From Pseudomonas leptonychotis (GTDB lineage Bacteria; Pseudomonadota; Gammaproteobacteria; Pseudomonadales; Pseudomonadaceae), in assembly GCF_004920405.1 (NCBI RefSeq), contig NZ_RFLV01000001.1, positions 1-64,000 on the forward strand: DNA of 64,000 bases. The letters are read 5' to 3'. The notes beneath the pieces are model-generated. The model had not been told where the DNA came from, made no database searches, and saw only the letters and a program-made list of their open reading frames with translations. This document shows positions 14,310 to 24,998 of this stretch, piece by piece. The first letter of the stretch is position 1. Each line of letters opens with the position of its first letter. A program made the translations under genes and the position numbers.

Positions 14310-15168
14310 ACAACTTAACCAGCTCGACCCGACGATTCTTCGCCCGCCCTTCCTCACTGCGGTTGTCCGCCACCGGCCGTTCCTGGCCAAAACCTGCAGC
14401 CGTCAGCCGCTGCGCTTCAATACCAGCGATGACGATGGCGCTCATCACACTCTGTGCACGCTGCTCGGACAAGAGCTTGTTGGCCTCGGCCTGACCCTGG
14501 CTGTCGGTATGGCCTTCGATGGCCAGGCGCAGAGCCGGCGCGGCTTTCAGCATGCTGACAATCTCCGCCACCGTGGCCTGGCCATCGGCCTTGAGCTCGG
14601 CTTTACCGATGTCGAAGTTGATATACAGGGCGATAAAGCCGTTACGGTTGAGTTCATCGAGCAACTGATTAGCACTGACCACCTGCTGCATGGCTGCCAC
14701 TTCGACGATCACCAGCTTGTAGCTCTGGGTCGGTGCGCTAAAAATCTCAGGCTCGAGGCGCACCCACACCTCTTTACCGCCGGTCGTGACCTTCAACGTG
14801 GTTTCACCGCCATCACCGTCCTGGGGAAGGCGTTCGTAAATCACTTCGCCGCCGATCGATTTGATCGCGTTCTGGTAGTTGCGCAGCAGCTGCAACGGGC
14901 TCGGTTGGCTGTCTACCGCGTTGTGGTAGTAGCGAATCTGCGTGGCATCGCCTTCCACGCTCTGGCGCTGTGGCAGGCCGTTCAGGGTGCCTGTGGCGAA
15001 CTGCGCGGCGTTGTAATTCTGCTCGTACTCGACGATATGCGAGTTCGGGTAGCGTGACAGCAACGGATGGTCCTTCGACCCCGCCGCATCATCGGTAGCC
15101 AGGGCTGCCTCACTCAGCCCAACGACCGACCACAGCAGCATGTGCAAGCAGCTGCGCACAATTCCCAT
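14308..15168 (-). CDS. OmpA-family outer-membrane protein (286 aa)
   Basis: A signal peptide (residues 1-25, cleavage after ALA) is followed by a domain of unknown type to about residue 165. The OmpA/Pal peptidoglycan-binding domain follows: FIALYINFDIGKAELK, AIEGHTDSQG, LSEQRAQSV and GFGQERPVADNRSEEGRAKN. The domain binds diaminopimelate in peptidoglycan. The gene is alone between a terminator and the GNAT gene. The ATG at 15168 has GGAGAAATGCC just upstream. Confidence 0.9.
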   Translation of the reverse strand: MGIVRSCLHMLLWSVVGLSEAALATDDAAGSKDHPLLSRYPNSHIVEYEQNYNAAQFATGTLNGLPQRQSVEGDATQIRYYHNAVDSQPSPLQLLRNYQNAIKSIGGEVIYERLPQDGDGGETTLKVTTGGKEVWVRLEPEIFSAPTQSYKLVIVEVAAMQQVVSANQLLDELNRNGFIALYINFDIGKAELKADGQATVAEIVSMLKAAPALRLAIEGHTDSQGQAEANKLLSEQRAQSVMSAIVIAGIEAQRLTAAGFGQERPVADNRSEEGRAKNRRVELVKL

Positions 15169-15264
15169 GGCATTTCTCCTGCTGCATTCGGGGCGCGGTG
15201 TACGCCCACCTACAGCAGTGACTCTAGACCAGCACGGCTTGCCCAGAGGAGCGCGAGCGCCCGA

Positions 15265-15777
15265 CTACACGTGCAGACGCAGACAACAGACCGTGGTGCG
15301 CCGCGAGCCATTGGAGCGGCGTTCGGGGTCAGCGTAGGTTTCAATCTCGACAAAGCCGGCCTTACGCATCATCCCGGCAGAGGCGGCGTTCTCTTCGTGA
15401 CGATCGATATAGATATCGCTCACGCCCTGCTCGGCTAACGCGGCAACCACCTGCTTGAGCAAACGGGAGCCCAGGCCCTGCCCGGCCACCGCACGATGGG
15501 TGACCGCCTCGCAGATATAGGCGTGCTCTTGACCGCAGCGCGCCGGCGGCTGGTAGCGGGCAAAATGCCGCGAATGTTGATAGCTGATAAACCCCAGCAG
15601 TTCGCTGCCCCTCTCGGCCAGCAATGCCGACACTGAACCATCGGCAATCTGCTGGAGATGGGCCGTCACCTCTACAGAAGGCAGGTGATTCCAAGGATTC
15701 GGCCCGTGCTCGAAAATCAGCACACAGAGATTGTCGATATCGTCAGCCGTCGCCTGACGAATCCGCAGGTTGTCCAT
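15265..15777 (-). CDS. GNAT-family N-acetyltransferase (170 aa)
   Basis: The acetyl-CoA-binding motif is at residues 95-108 (HRAVAGQGLGSRLLKQ), with YIDRHEENAASAGMMRKAGF as the last conserved helix and strand. The substrate is unknown. The ATG directly follows the stop of the upstream PLP-enzyme gene (TAGATG), so the two are a translationally linked pair. Confidence 0.9.
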   Translation of the reverse strand: MDNLRIRQATADDIDNLCVLIFEHGPNPWNHLPSVEVTAHLQQIADGSVSALLAERGSELLGFISYQHSRHFARYQPPARCGQEHAYICEAVTHRAVAGQGLGSRLLKQVVAALAEQGVSDIYIDRHEENAASAGMMRKAGFVEIETYADPERRSNGSRRTTVCCLRLHV

Positions 15778-16872
15778 CTATAGCCCTGCCGTGGGCAAGT
15801 CACCCGGCAGCGCGACGCCGCGCTCCGCACAATCGGCCACCGCGGCGATTAACCCAGCCAGCTTGAAACCCTGGCTGCTGAGCCAGTCAGGGTTGTAGTA
15901 AGTGTCGGCATAACGCTCGCCGCCATCGCAGAGAATCGCCACCACCGAGCCGGACTCGCCCGCCGCCACCATGCGCTGCGCCACCAGCAACGCGCCGATC
16001 AGATTGGTCCCGCTGGAGCCGCCCACTTTGCGACCCAAACGCTGCGCCAGATAATGCATCGCCGCCAAAGACAAGGCATCGGGCACCTTGCACATGGCGT
16101 CGATCACCGTAGGTAAAAAGGACGCCTCGACACGCGGGCGGCCAATGCCCTCAATACGCGAACCGCAGTCCAGGGTCAGGCTGGCATCGCCCGTGCGGTA
16201 GTAATCGAAGAACACCGAACGCTCGGCATCAGCGCAGAGCACGCGGGTGTTATGCCGCCGATAACGCACATAGCGCCCCAGCGTTGCTAAAGTGCCGCCG
16301 GTGCCAGGGCTGGACACCAGCCAGCTCGGCTCGGGAAAGAGCTCGCTGCGCAGCTGCTGAAAGATCGACTCGGCGATATTGTTGTTGGCACGCCAGTCGG
16401 TGGCGCGTTCGGCGTAGGTGAACTGATCCATAAAATGCCCACCGGTCTCACGCGCCAAGCGCTCGGATTCGGCGTAGATCTGCGTTGGGTCGTTCACCAG
16501 ATGGCTCTGTCCGCCGTAGAAAGCGATCTGCGCAATCTTCTCCTTCGAGGTGCTGGCCGGCATCACCGCAATAAACGGCAACCCCAGCAGGCGGGCAAAA
16601 TAGGCTTCGGAAATTGCCGTGGAGCCGCTGGACGCCTCGACCACCGGCGCGCCAGGTTTGAGCCAGCCGTTGCACAGCGCATAGAGAAACAGCGATCGCG
16701 CCAGGCGATGCTTGAGGCTGCCGGTGGGATGACTGGACTCATCCTTGAAGTACAGCTCGACCCCCGGCAATCCTGGCAACGCCAGGGGGATCAGGTGGGT
16801 ATCGGCGCTGCGCTGAAAATCCGCCTCGATGACGCGAATCGCCTCACATGCCCACTGTCGTGCATCGTTCAT
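15778..16872 (-). CDS. PLP-dependent cysteine synthase/desulfhydrase family protein (364 aa)
   Basis: A fold type II PLP enzyme: [15 protein letters not shown] places the PLP lysine at about residue 54, [14 protein letters not shown] is the substrate-binding loop, and [15 protein letters not shown] binds the phosphate. The sequence resembles L-cysteine desulfhydrase/cysteine synthase-like proteins (Cds1 group) more than housekeeping CysK or CysM. It probably acts on cysteine or a related amino acid. The ATG at 16872 has AAGGAG upstream. A longer frame at the 5' end is not used. It is linked to the GNAT gene. Confidence 0.85.
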   Translation of the reverse strand: MNDARQWACEAIRVIEADFQRSADTHLIPLALPGLPGVELYFKDESSHPTGSLKHRLARSLFLYALCNGWLKPGAPVVEASSGSTAISEAYFARLLGLPFIAVMPASTSKEKIAQIAFYGGQSHLVNDPTQIYAESERLARETGGHFMDQFTYAERATDWRANNNIAESIFQQLRSELFPEPSWLVSSPGTGGTLATLGRYVRYRRHNTRVLCADAERSVFFDYYRTGDASLTLDCGSRIEGIGRPRVEASFLPTVIDAMCKVPDALSLAAMHYLAQRLGRKVGGSSGTNLIGALLVAQRMVAAGESGSVVAILCDGGERYADTYYNPDWLSSQGFKLAGLIAAVADCAERGVALPGDLPTAGL

Positions 16873-16885
16873 CGCTCTCTCCTTC

Positions 16886-17791
16886 TCAATCCAGCACACC
16901 AACCGGCACATGCGCACTGCCGCGCCATTGGCTCAGCAGCACACCGGCAAACACCAATGCCGCGGCCAGCATTTGCATGCCATTCAGGCTTTCGCCTAAA
17001 AGCAGTATGGCGAACAGCAGGGTGAACACCGGAATCAGGTTGGTAAAACCTGACGCTTGGCTGGCGGGTAAGCGGCTCACGCCGAAGTTGTATAAACCAT
17101 AAGCGCCAACCGTCACCACGACCCCAAGGTAGGCCACCGCGCCCATGCCCATGGGGCTGATGCTGACAGGCAGCGGAGCACTCACGTAGGCCAACGGCAG
17201 GAAGAACAGCGTACCGACAAACGCCACCATGGCGGTCAGCAGAAAAGGCGAATAACGCGCTGACAGATGCTTGAGCAGCAGGGTGTACCCCATGGCGCAG
17301 AGCATCGCGAGCAGCTCATAGAAGTTACCGAGGATGGGGTTGCTGGCATGCTCATCGGCACTGCCGGCCAGGCTCAGCCAGATGGCGCCGATCAGGGCGA
17401 GGAGAAATCCACTCAACGTGGTTCGGTTAACCCGCTCACGCAGGAAGATAAACGCGCCGACTGCGACCAGCAGCGGCAGCAACGCCGTGACCATGCCAGC
17501 CTGCGCGGCGCTGGTGTGCTGCAGCGCCAGGGCTTCGAAGAGGAAATACAGACAAGGCTCGCACGCGGCCAGGCCCAGCAGGTACTTCCAGTCACCGGCG
17601 CGGTACTGCATCTGTCCGCGCCAGCGCCAGGCCAGCACAAACACCAGGCTGCCGAGGGCCATACGGCCGAAAATCACCCACAGCGGCGGCAACTCGGCAA
17701 AAGCCAGTTTCAGCGCGATAAAGGAACTGCCCCACAACGCCATGGCGATCACCAGGCAGATCACCGCGATACCCCTTCCCTGCTCACGCAT
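16886..17791 (-). CDS. EamA-family (DMT) inner-membrane transporter (301 aa)
   Basis: Ten hydrophobic segments in two EamA repeats, beginning with [20 protein letters not shown] and, in the second half, [20 protein letters not shown]. The family exports metabolites such as amino acids, and the substrate here is unknown. The ATG at 17791 was chosen because it starts the first membrane segment and has GGGG upstream. The open frame upstream (to 17974) has no membrane-protein character. It lies just upstream of the PLP enzyme in the same direction, with a gap of 13 nt, so it may share a transcript. Confidence 0.9.
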   Translation of the reverse strand: MREQGRGIAVICLVIAMALWGSSFIALKLAFAELPPLWVIFGRMALGSLVFVLAWRWRGQMQYRAGDWKYLLGLAACEPCLYFLFEALALQHTSAAQAGMVTALLPLLVAVGAFIFLRERVNRTTLSGFLLALIGAIWLSLAGSADEHASNPILGNFYELLAMLCAMGYTLLLKHLSARYSPFLLTAMVAFVGTLFFLPLAYVSAPLPVSISPMGMGAVAYLGVVVTVGAYGLYNFGVSRLPASQASGFTNLIPVFTLLFAILLLGESLNGMQMLAAALVFAGVLLSQWRGSAHVPVGVLD

Positions 17792-18056
17792 ACCAAAGCC
17801 CCTAACTAAAGGCTGCAGTGTAGAGAGGCTGGCGCGGCGCCGACAGATACAGTCAGGGCCGCGAATTGTGTGGGCGGGCTTTACAGCCGGTTTAGGATCT
17901 CGCCTTAACGCGAGACAACCTACGTGACTTAAGACAGTCCTCGGCAGACCAACACACCGAAGACACGCACACATGCAGGGTGGCCGGAGGTCGAACGAAG
18001 CAGGATGGCCGAGTCGAGATTAGCGTTCACCGACGCGCAGCAGAGCCGCGTCAGGC
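17792..18056. other. Intergenic region between mrpG and the EamA transporter
   Basis: About 265 bp with no coding frame of note. The promoter of the EamA-PLP-GNAT set must lie here. The string ACCGACGCGCAGCAGA at about 18029-18044 also occurs in a short palindromic element near 32510. Confidence 0.5.
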
Positions 18057-18389
18057 TTATTGCTCCCAAGGCTTGCCGCGAGTGTTCTGGTTGATATGGA
18101 GCTTTTGCTGCATGGCCGCTTTGGCCAACATATGGGCGCTGACCGGCGCGGTGATAAACAGAAACAAGGCGATCAGCAGTTCATGCAGGCTGATGCCCTT
18201 ACCGCTAAAGCTGAAGTAAATCAGCGAGGCAATCACCATGCCGCCCACACCCAAGGTGCTGGCTTTGGTCGGGCCATGCAGGCGCATAAAAAAATCAGGC
18301 AGGCGATATAGGCCAATCGCGCCCACCAAGGCGAATAGACTGCCGATTAGCAGAAACAGCGCCACCAAGGCTTCGATCCAAGTATTCAT
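18057..18389 (-). CDS. mrpG: Na+/H+ antiporter subunit G (110 aa)
   Basis: Three hydrophobic segments (residues 5-27, 38-60 and 66-88) with the family pattern GLYRLPDFFMRLHGPTKAST. It is the last gene of the Mrp operon and the smallest membrane subunit of the complex that exchanges cytoplasmic Na+ for protons. CGGAG precedes the ATG. Also called PhaG or ShaG in Pseudomonas. Confidence 0.93.
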   Translation of the reverse strand: MNTWIEALVALFLLIGSLFALVGAIGLYRLPDFFMRLHGPTKASTLGVGGMVIASLIYFSFSGKGISLHELLIALFLFITAPVSAHMLAKAAMQQKLHINQNTRGKPWEQ

Positions 18390-18412
18390 ACAGCAGTCTC
18401 CGTAGAACGTTC

Positions 18413-18682
18413 TTACTCGATGATGTCGCCGCGCAGCAAATACTTAGTCACCGCCACAGTGCCGATAAAGCCCATCACTGCAATCAGCAGGGCCGCTTCA
18501 AAATACAGGTCTGAGCCCAACCACACACCGAGCAGCACGAGGATGGCAATCGCGTTGATATACAGGGTGTCCAGCGCCAGGATACGGTCAGGCAGGTCCG
18601 GGCCGATGATCAGGCGCGCCATGGTTAGTACCAGGGCAATGCCGATAATCACCAGGCACAGCGGAATCACGTAGGCGAGCAT
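18413..18682 (-). CDS. mrpF: Na+/H+ antiporter subunit F (89 aa)
   Basis: Three membrane segments with the family signature RLIIGPDLPDRILALDTLYI. It overlaps the end of mrpE by 16 nt, which fits translational coupling. It is a small membrane subunit of the Mrp complex. Confidence 0.93.
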   Translation of the reverse strand: MLAYVIPLCLVIIGIALVLTMARLIIGPDLPDRILALDTLYINAIAILVLLGVWLGSDLYFEAALLIAVMGFIGTVAVTKYLLRGDIIE

Positions 18683-19170
18683 GTGAATACCTCCAGCAAG
18701 GGTGCTTCGTAGCGTTGCTTGATTTCCGCCACCAAGGCTTCGGCGTCTGGCACATCGAGGCCATGCACCAGCAGGGTCTTGCGGTCATCGCTGAGGTCGG
18801 CGGAAACCGTGCCCGGGGTCAGAGAAATGATGCTGGTGAGCATGGTCAGGGCCAACTCATCCTCCAGCAACAGCGGTATTTCCACAAACGCAGGGCGCAG
18901 CTTGGCGGTTGGGCCGAGAATCAGCTTGGCCACCTGCAGATTGGCCATGACGATATCGCCCAGAATACGCAGCAGAAACAGACACAGCTTGAACGGTTTA
19001 TCGACTTTCGGTGGGTTGATCCAGAACACCTGGGTCAGCAACGGAATGGTCCAACCAAGCAGCGCACCGAGCAAGAAGTGACCAAGACTCAAGTCATTCA
19101 TCAACAGCAGCCATACCAGCAGCAAGCACACACTCAGCAGTGGATGGGGTAACCAGCGACGTGCTTTCAT
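18667..19170 (-). CDS. mrpE: Na+/H+ antiporter subunit E (167 aa)
   Basis: N-terminal membrane segments (residues 8-48) precede a soluble C-terminal part with PAFVEIPL and TLLVHGLDVPDAEALVAEIK, the usual MrpE layout. The start overlaps the end of mrpD by 4 nt (ATGA). Confidence 0.93.
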   Translation of the reverse strand: MKARRWLPHPLLSVCLLLVWLLLMNDLSLGHFLLGALLGWTIPLLTQVFWINPPKVDKPFKLCLFLLRILGDIVMANLQVAKLILGPTAKLRPAFVEIPLLLEDELALTMLTSIISLTPGTVSADLSDDRKTLLVHGLDVPDAEALVAEIKQRYEAPLLEVFTCSPT

Positions 19171-20672
19171 CGTACAGCTCCCGATTCGATGATCTGCCGG
19201 TACAGCGCCAGGTCATGCAACTGGCTGGCCGTAGCCTCGACATAACTCAACAGCGGCGCGGCGAACAGCATCAATACCAAGCTGAGCGCGAGCAGCCCTG
19301 TGCAGGCCAACAGCCGACCGTAATCCAGTTCGGCGCTGTCCAGTTGGCTCAAACCCACTCGCCAGAACAACATGCTACCGGCGCGACTCAGGGCAATTAG
19401 AGTCAGCAGGCTACCGCCCAGCACGACTGGCCATAACAGCAACGCTTGCAGCCCCGGCTCCAGTGAACGCAGCAACAGCAGCTTGCCGATAAACCCGGAG
19501 AGCGGCGGTAAACCCGCCACCGCAATCGCGCTAAAAAAGAACAGCGCACTGAGCACGTGCGGGTTCTGCAGCGCCGGCCCCTGCACCAACAACGCCTGCT
19601 TGGCGCCGCGCTGGCGGGCAATCAGATCAGCCAGCAAGAACAAACCACCGGCCACCCACGTGCTGTGCACCAAGTAATACAGGGCCGCGGCCAAGGCTTG
19701 TTCGGTGCCGATGGCAATACCGGCGAGCAACGTGCCCACAGACACCACCACCAGATAGGCCAACAGCCCTTGCAAGCTGACCGCCGCCAGCGCACCGATC
19801 ACCCCAAGCGCCAGGGTCAGCAGGGCAATCGGCCAGAGCCAGTCGTTGGCCATATTGGCCAATGTGCCGGCATCATCACCAAAGATCAGCGTGTACACGC
19901 GAATGATCGAATACAGCCCGACCTTGGTCATCACCGCAAACAGCGCAGCGACCGGCGCATTGGCCGAGGCATAGGCCTTAGGCAACCAGAAATACAGCGG
20001 CATAAATGCGGCCTTGAGGCCGAACACCACCAACAACAGTAGGCCGGCAGCGCCCAACAGTGCCGCATCATCAGGCCCCGCGGCAGCTACCCGGATGGCC
20101 ATATCAGCCATATTCAGGGTGCCGGTGATGCCATACAACACGCCCACGGCGAGCAGGAAGAACGCCGAACCGACCAGGTTCAGCACCACATAATGCAGCC
20201 CCGCGCGCACCCGCTCGACCCCACCGCCATGCAGCAGCAGCGAGTAGGACGCGATCAAAAGGATTTCAAAGAACACAAACAGGTTGAACAGATCACCCGT
20301 CAGAAAGGCGCCATTGATGCCCATCAGCTGGAACTGGAATAACGCGTGAAAACTCTGCCCGCGCTCATCATCGCCGCGCACCGCATACAGCAAGGCAAAG
20401 CTGCCCAGCACTGCAGTGACCACTAGCAACAAAGCGCTGAGACGATCCAATAACAAGATGATGCCGAAGGGCGCGGCCCAATTACCGGCGGCATACACCT
20501 GCAGCACATCGTGGTCAGCCAGCCACAGCAAGTAGCCGCTCAGCGGTAACAGTGACAAGGTAGCCAACAGCGACACGCAGCGCTTGAACCGCATGCTCAA
20601 GCCAGCCCCCAGCAGCAACAGGCTGCCAGCAAACATTGGCAACAGGATGGGCAAGATCAAGCCATGATTCAT
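19167..20672 (-). CDS. mrpD: Na+/H+ antiporter subunit D (501 aa)
   Basis: About 14 membrane segments in the NuoN/NuoM-like proton-channel fold. Visible family motifs include LMGINGAFLTGDLFNLFVFF with EILLIASY after it, FGLKAAFMPLYFWLPKAYA and LPPLSGFIGKLLLL. Lys and Glu residues within these helices carry protons in this family. It overlaps mrpC by 4 nt at its start and mrpE at its end, so the operon is coupled. Confidence 0.94.
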   Translation of the reverse strand: MNHGLILPILLPMFAGSLLLLGAGLSMRFKRCVSLLATLSLLPLSGYLLWLADHDVLQVYAAGNWAAPFGIILLLDRLSALLLVVTAVLGSFALLYAVRGDDERGQSFHALFQFQLMGINGAFLTGDLFNLFVFFEILLIASYSLLLHGGGVERVRAGLHYVVLNLVGSAFFLLAVGVLYGITGTLNMADMAIRVAAAGPDDAALLGAAGLLLLVVFGLKAAFMPLYFWLPKAYASANAPVAALFAVMTKVGLYSIIRVYTLIFGDDAGTLANMANDWLWPIALLTLALGVIGALAAVSLQGLLAYLVVVSVGTLLAGIAIGTEQALAAALYYLVHSTWVAGGLFLLADLIARQRGAKQALLVQGPALQNPHVLSALFFFSAIAVAGLPPLSGFIGKLLLLRSLEPGLQALLLWPVVLGGSLLTLIALSRAGSMLFWRVGLSQLDSAELDYGRLLACTGLLALSLVLMLFAAPLLSYVEATASQLHDLALYRQIIESGAVR

Positions 20673-20998
20673 TGCACAGGCTCCTGGCCGTCAACATGAT
20701 CAGTCTGGGTTTCGCCAACGCTACGCAGCGCCAGCACCACCACAAAGGCGGTCATGGCAAAACCGATGACGATGGCAGTCAGCACCAGCGCTTGCGGCAG
20801 CGGGTCCGCGTATTCAGCGCCCTCGCCGATCACCGTCACCACACCGCTCTGCAAGCGGCCCATGGCAAACAGGAACAGGTTGACCGCATAGGAAATCAAG
20901 GTCAGCCCCAACACCACTGGGAACGTGCGTGCCCGCAGCAACAGGTACACACCACTGGCGGTGAGGATGCCCAGGGTCGCAGCAAATATGGCTTCCAT
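20669..20998 (-). CDS. mrpC: Na+/H+ antiporter subunit C (109 aa)
   Basis: A NuoK-like subunit with three membrane segments and the pattern LGLTLISYAVNLFLFAMG. It starts 1 nt after the mrpA stop and overlaps mrpD by 4 nt. Confidence 0.94.
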   Translation of the reverse strand: MEAIFAATLGILTASGVYLLLRARTFPVVLGLTLISYAVNLFLFAMGRLQSGVVTVIGEGAEYADPLPQALVLTAIVIGFAMTAFVVVLALRSVGETQTDHVDGQEPVQ

Positions 20999-20999
20999 T

Positions 21000-23792
21000 T
21001 CAGAGCACCTCTTGAACAGCTTTTTCCTGGGTCAGCTTGCCCAGGTTGGCGAGAATCAGCAGGGTCGCGCCGACCACCGTCAGGTACACGCCGAGGTCAA
21101 ACAGCATGGCGGTCGCCAGCTCGATTTCACCGATCAGCGGAATGTCGAAATGGCCGAAAGCCGAAGTCAGGAACGGTCGATCAAACAACCAGCTGCCAAC
21201 CCCGGTTAAGCCCGCAATCAATACGCCGAGCCCCGCCATGCCTTGGTAGTTGAGCGGCAGCCGCGATTGCGTCCACTGCACACCGCTGGCGACGTATTGC
21301 AGGATCAACGCCACGGCCGTGACCAGGCCCGCGATAAAGCCGCCGCCGGGTAGGTTGTGGCCGCGCAGGAAGATAAACACCGAAACCAGCAACGCCATCG
21401 GCAACAGCACGCGCGACAGGGTGGCGAGGATCAGCGGATGACGGTCACGGGCCCAGTTACGGCCCTGTGCATCGACTTTGGGTTGGAACAGGCGCAAGCC
21501 GTCGAGCAACGCAAAGATGCCGACCGCAGCAATCGCCAACACGGTGACCTCGCCCATGGTATCGAAGCCACGGAAGTCCACCAGAATCACATTGACCACG
21601 TTAGTGCCGCCGCCACCCGGTACGCTGTTATCCAGGAAGAACGCGGAAATGCTGTCATATGGCCGCGTCAGCACCGCAAACACCAACATCGCCACCATCA
21701 CCCCGCTGCCCACCGCCAGGGTGAAGTCACGCAGGCCACGCAGGCTGCTGGATTCAATGTTGGTATGCGCTGGCAGAAAGAACAGCGCAAGCATCAGTAA
21801 GACGATGGTCACCACTTCTACTGACAGCTGGGTTAGGGCCAGGTCGGGCGCTGAGTAGCGAGCGAACGTCAGCGCCACCATCAACCCGACCACGCTGAGC
21901 ATCAGCAATGAGACCAAGCGCTGGCGGTGGAAAACCACCGTTACCAGCGCGGCCAACGCCATCATGCCCAAACCCAGGGCGGTGATGCCGTCGATTCGCG
22001 TCATGGCCAGCGACCCGTTGATCTGCGGCAACGAGCTTAACCCCTGCGTAACGACCAGAAGTGCAGCCGCCAGCAGCAACGCCAGGTAACGCTGCAGCGA
22101 AGCATTCTCCAGCCAGCGGGTCACGGCCGTGCAGGCCTTGATCAGAATCAGCACACCGCTCTCGAACAGTAATTTGGCATCCACGCTCGGCAGCCCGGCA
22201 TACCAGCGAAATAAGGGCTGACGAAATACATAGACCAAAATCCCACCAAACAGGGCGATAAAGCTCATCAGCAACGCCATGTTTAAGCCATGCCATATCG
22301 CCAGGCTGTAGCTTGGCAGCTCGCCGCCCAGGGTTGCCGAGGCCGCCGCCGCCAACAGTGGCGCCACGGTGTAGGCCGGCACAATCCCCACCAGCAGGCA
22401 GAGAAATACCAGAATCTCCACCGGCACTTTCATATAGCGCGGCGGTTCATGTGGCGGGTAGTGCGGCAAGTTGATCGGCTCACCGTTAAAGAACACGTCG
22501 TGGATAAAGCGCAGCGAATAGGCCACAGAGAACACCCCAGCCAAGGTCGCCGCCGCCGGGATCACCCAGTTAAAGCTACCCAGCAGGTGTTGATTGAGGG
22601 TTTCACTGAAGAACATTTCCTTGCTCAGGAAGCCATTGAGCAATGGCACCCCGGCCATCGCCGAGGCGGCGACCATCGCCAATACGGCCGTATGCGGCAT
22701 GTACTTCCACATTCCGTTGATACGCCGCATATCGCGGCTGCCGGTTTCGTGATCGATGATCCCGGCGGCCATAAACAGCGACGCCTTGAAAGTGGCGTGG
22801 TTGATGATATGGAACACCGCAGCCACAGCAGCCAATCGCGTATCCAGGCCGAATAGCAGCGTGATCAACCCCAGGTGGCTGATAGTCGAATAAGCCAGCA
22901 GACCCTTGAGGTCATGCTGAAACAGCGCCATCCCGGCGCCGACCAGCAAGGTCACCAAGCCGGTGATGCTGACCAGATAGAACCACCACTCCGAACCGGC
23001 CAACGCCGGGTACAGCCGCGCCAGCAGAAATACCCCGGCCTTGACCATGGTCGCCGAGTGCAGATAAGCCGATACCGGCGTTGGTGCCGCCATTGCATGG
23101 GGCAACCAGAAATGGAATGGAAACTGCGCCGACTTGGTGAACACCCCCAGCAACACCAAAATCAGCGCCAACGGGTACAGCTCATGGGCACGAATGGCGT
23201 AACCCGCGGCCAATACTTGGGATAACTCGAAACTGCCGGCGATATGACCGATGAGCAAAATCCCGGCAAACAGTGCCAAGCCGCCACCGCCGGTTACGGC
23301 GAGGGCCATGCGCGCGCCTTTACGCGCATCCGAACGCTCACCCCAAAAACCGATCAGCAGGAATGACGACAGGCTGGTCAGTTCCCAGAACATCAGCATC
23401 AGCAGCAGGTTTTCTGAGAGCACCACACCGAGCATGGCGCCCATAAACAGCAGCAGAAAAGCAAAGAAGCGCCCCATCGGCTCTTTCTTCGACAGGTAAT
23501 AGCGCGCGTAAATTATGACCAGTAAGCCGATGCCGAGAATCAGCAGCGCAAACAGAAAGCCCAGACCATCAAGGCGCAGGCTGAGGTTCAAGCCCAGGGC
23601 TGGCAACCAGTCCAGCTTGACCTTAAGCAGCTCGCCAGCGAACACCGCCGACTGTTGCGAAAGCAGCAGGACCAAGGCCGCCAGTGGCGCCAACCCGGCT
23701 GCCACTGCACAGGCCGAGCGCCCTAGCCGCTCAGCCAGCAAAGGCAGAAGTATGCCGAGAAATGGCAAGGCGATGATCAGCGCAAGCGTCAT
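21000..23792 (-). CDS. mrpA: Na+/H+ antiporter fused subunits A and B (930 aa)
   Basis: The first 690 or so residues are NuoL-like, with many membrane helices, the motifs [18 protein letters not shown] and [20 protein letters not shown], and the chain of buried charged residues typical of MrpA. The last 150 residues ([31 protein letters not shown]) form the MrpB-like domain, so A and B are one chain as in the Pseudomonas Pha/Sha system. It is the first gene of the operon. The ATG at 23792 has AAGGGG upstream. The frame is open further upstream but without membrane-protein character. Confidence 0.95.
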   Translation of the reverse strand: MTLALIIALPFLGILLPLLAERLGRSACAVAAGLAPLAALVLLLSQQSAVFAGELLKVKLDWLPALGLNLSLRLDGLGFLFALLILGIGLLVIIYARYYLSKKEPMGRFFAFLLLFMGAMLGVVLSENLLLMLMFWELTSLSSFLLIGFWGERSDARKGARMALAVTGGGGLALFAGILLIGHIAGSFELSQVLAAGYAIRAHELYPLALILVLLGVFTKSAQFPFHFWLPHAMAAPTPVSAYLHSATMVKAGVFLLARLYPALAGSEWWFYLVSITGLVTLLVGAGMALFQHDLKGLLAYSTISHLGLITLLFGLDTRLAAVAAVFHIINHATFKASLFMAAGIIDHETGSRDMRRINGMWKYMPHTAVLAMVAASAMAGVPLLNGFLSKEMFFSETLNQHLLGSFNWVIPAAATLAGVFSVAYSLRFIHDVFFNGEPINLPHYPPHEPPRYMKVPVEILVFLCLLVGIVPAYTVAPLLAAAASATLGGELPSYSLAIWHGLNMALLMSFIALFGGILVYVFRQPLFRWYAGLPSVDAKLLFESGVLILIKACTAVTRWLENASLQRYLALLLAAALLVVTQGLSSLPQINGSLAMTRIDGITALGLGMMALAALVTVVFHRQRLVSLLMLSVVGLMVALTFARYSAPDLALTQLSVEVVTIVLLMLALFFLPAHTNIESSSLRGLRDFTLAVGSGVMVAMLVFAVLTRPYDSISAFFLDNSVPGGGGTNVVNVILVDFRGFDTMGEVTVLAIAAVGIFALLDGLRLFQPKVDAQGRNWARDRHPLILATLSRVLLPMALLVSVFIFLRGHNLPGGGFIAGLVTAVALILQYVASGVQWTQSRLPLNYQGMAGLGVLIAGLTGVGSWLFDRPFLTSAFGHFDIPLIGEIELATAMLFDLGVYLTVVGATLLILANLGKLTQEKAVQEVL

Positions 23793-24079
23793 AAAAAACC
23801 CCTTAATACGAACCAGACACGCACACGCACCCAGCTGACTCCCTAACTGCTGACGGATGACAAACCATAGGCGTTCACCCGCGCGACAACTCACACGAAA
23901 GTATTGCACCGCGAGGCGATGAAAGCCCGTCGACACAAAAGCGTGCGCGATTATCCATAACTATCGCCCAGTCGTCATGGATAGAACTATTACTAAACAC
24001 GCTCCGGAGCGCGAGCTTGCCTGAAAAGCCCTTCAAACGCGGGTAACAATCTGGTTTTTCTAGAAAAAAGACAATAAAA
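23793..24079. other. Upstream region of the Mrp operon
   Basis: About 290 bp without a gene. It should contain the promoter of the Mrp operon. No clear regulator site is seen. The region towards 24060 leads into the slyB terminator. Confidence 0.5.
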
Positions 24080-24108
24080 AGCCGGATCAGTCAGGACTGA
24101 TCCGGCTG
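24080..24108 (-). terminator. Terminator of slyB
   Basis: An inverted repeat (AGCCGGATCAGT and complement) with a short loop. On the minus strand it is followed by a TTTTTATTG tract. Confidence 0.85.
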
Positions 24109-24117
24109 TCTAAGCAC

Positions 24118-24579
24118 TCAGTGAGCGACGCGACTGGTGCCATTTACAGTCATGATGCGTACGCGCTCGCCGACACGGAAAATCTGGTTTTCTTCAACGG
24201 CCTGCACGTATGCGCGCATGCTGCCGTCATCTTCCAACACGGTAATTTCTACGCCCTGGGTACGGGTCAGACCTTCCTCGGTCATCGCGCCCAACAAGCC
24301 ACCGGCCACCGCACCGATCACCGCCGCGACCGCACTGCCGCGCCCGCCACCGACACCGCTACCCGCCACACCGCCGATAACGGCACCAGCACCCGCACCG
24401 ATCGGAGTTTTGGTGCCTTCAATTTTCACCGGTCGTAGCGACTCAATGGTGCCCATGCGTACGGTTTGCACGGTGCGCGCTTCGTCACGCGAATAGGTGT
24501 CGCCAGTCAGACTGGAGGCGCAACCACCTAATAGGGCCAGCGCGGCAAAAGAAGCAGCCAACAAAAAGGATTTACGCAT
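24118..24579 (-). CDS. slyB: SlyB/Pcp-type glycine-zipper outer-membrane lipoprotein (153 aa)
   Basis: A lipobox LLGGC with Cys20 follows a 19-residue signal. A glycine-zipper stretch at residues 62-98 (GAGAGAVIGGVAGSGVGGG and AVIGAVAGGLLGAM) is the hallmark of SlyB and related lipoproteins. The C-terminal domain has EGLTRTQGVEITV and FRVGERVRIMTV. The family stabilises the outer membrane under stress. The ATG at 24579 has GGAG 7-8 nt upstream. The gene stands alone, with its own terminator. Confidence 0.88.
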   Translation of the reverse strand: MRKSFLLAASFAALALLGGCASSLTGDTYSRDEARTVQTVRMGTIESLRPVKIEGTKTPIGAGAGAVIGGVAGSGVGGGRGSAVAAVIGAVAGGLLGAMTEEGLTRTQGVEITVLEDDGSMRAYVQAVEENQIFRVGERVRIMTVNGTSRVAH

Positions 24580-24754
24580 GATTATTTCTCCAGTTAGGCA
24601 GATGGTCATTAGAACGCCTGCACCACTCAGCTGTCACCCGCCAATATGCAGCAAAATCTTACCCGCGCAGCACTTCTCGGCGATGGCGCGACACTTCGCC
24701 GCGTTCAGTCAGCGTAGCCAGTCAGCCTAAGCTGAGGCTTGGTTTGGAGGATTT

Positions 24755-24991
24755 ATGGATTACTTTATTGTCGCCATCACCGGTGTGGCTGGGCTGTATT
24801 TCCACTGGTGGCTGTATGTGCGGATCAAGCGCTGGATGGACCGCGACCTGGCGCTGTCACTGGCCGGAGACTCAGCGGCCAAGCGCAGCTATATGCTCGT
24901 TCGCTTGGCCGAAGCGCAGGCTGCCGGCATCAAGCGCAGCGCCCTACCGGCCTGGTTGGAGCAAGCCGCAGCGCAATACTCCGGCGACTAA
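24755..24991 (+). CDS. Small membrane-associated conserved protein (78 aa)
   Basis: One hydrophobic segment at residues 3-22 (including IVAITGVAGLYFHWWLYVRI) followed by a soluble helical part with a Trp near the end. GGAGGATTT precedes the ATG, a strong site. This kind of protein is conserved in Pseudomonas but its role is unknown to me. Convergent with pdxH, with a 7-nt gap. Confidence 0.7.
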   Translation: MDYFIVAITGVAGLYFHWWLYVRIKRWMDRDLALSLAGDSAAKRSYMLVRLAEAQAAGIKRSALPAWLEQAAAQYSGD

Positions 24992-24998
24992 AGCATGC

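Noticed and set aside
23793-23936. N-terminal extension of mrpA to base 23936
   Set aside because: The added residues lack membrane character, and a ribosome site (AAGGGG) lies before the ATG at 23792.
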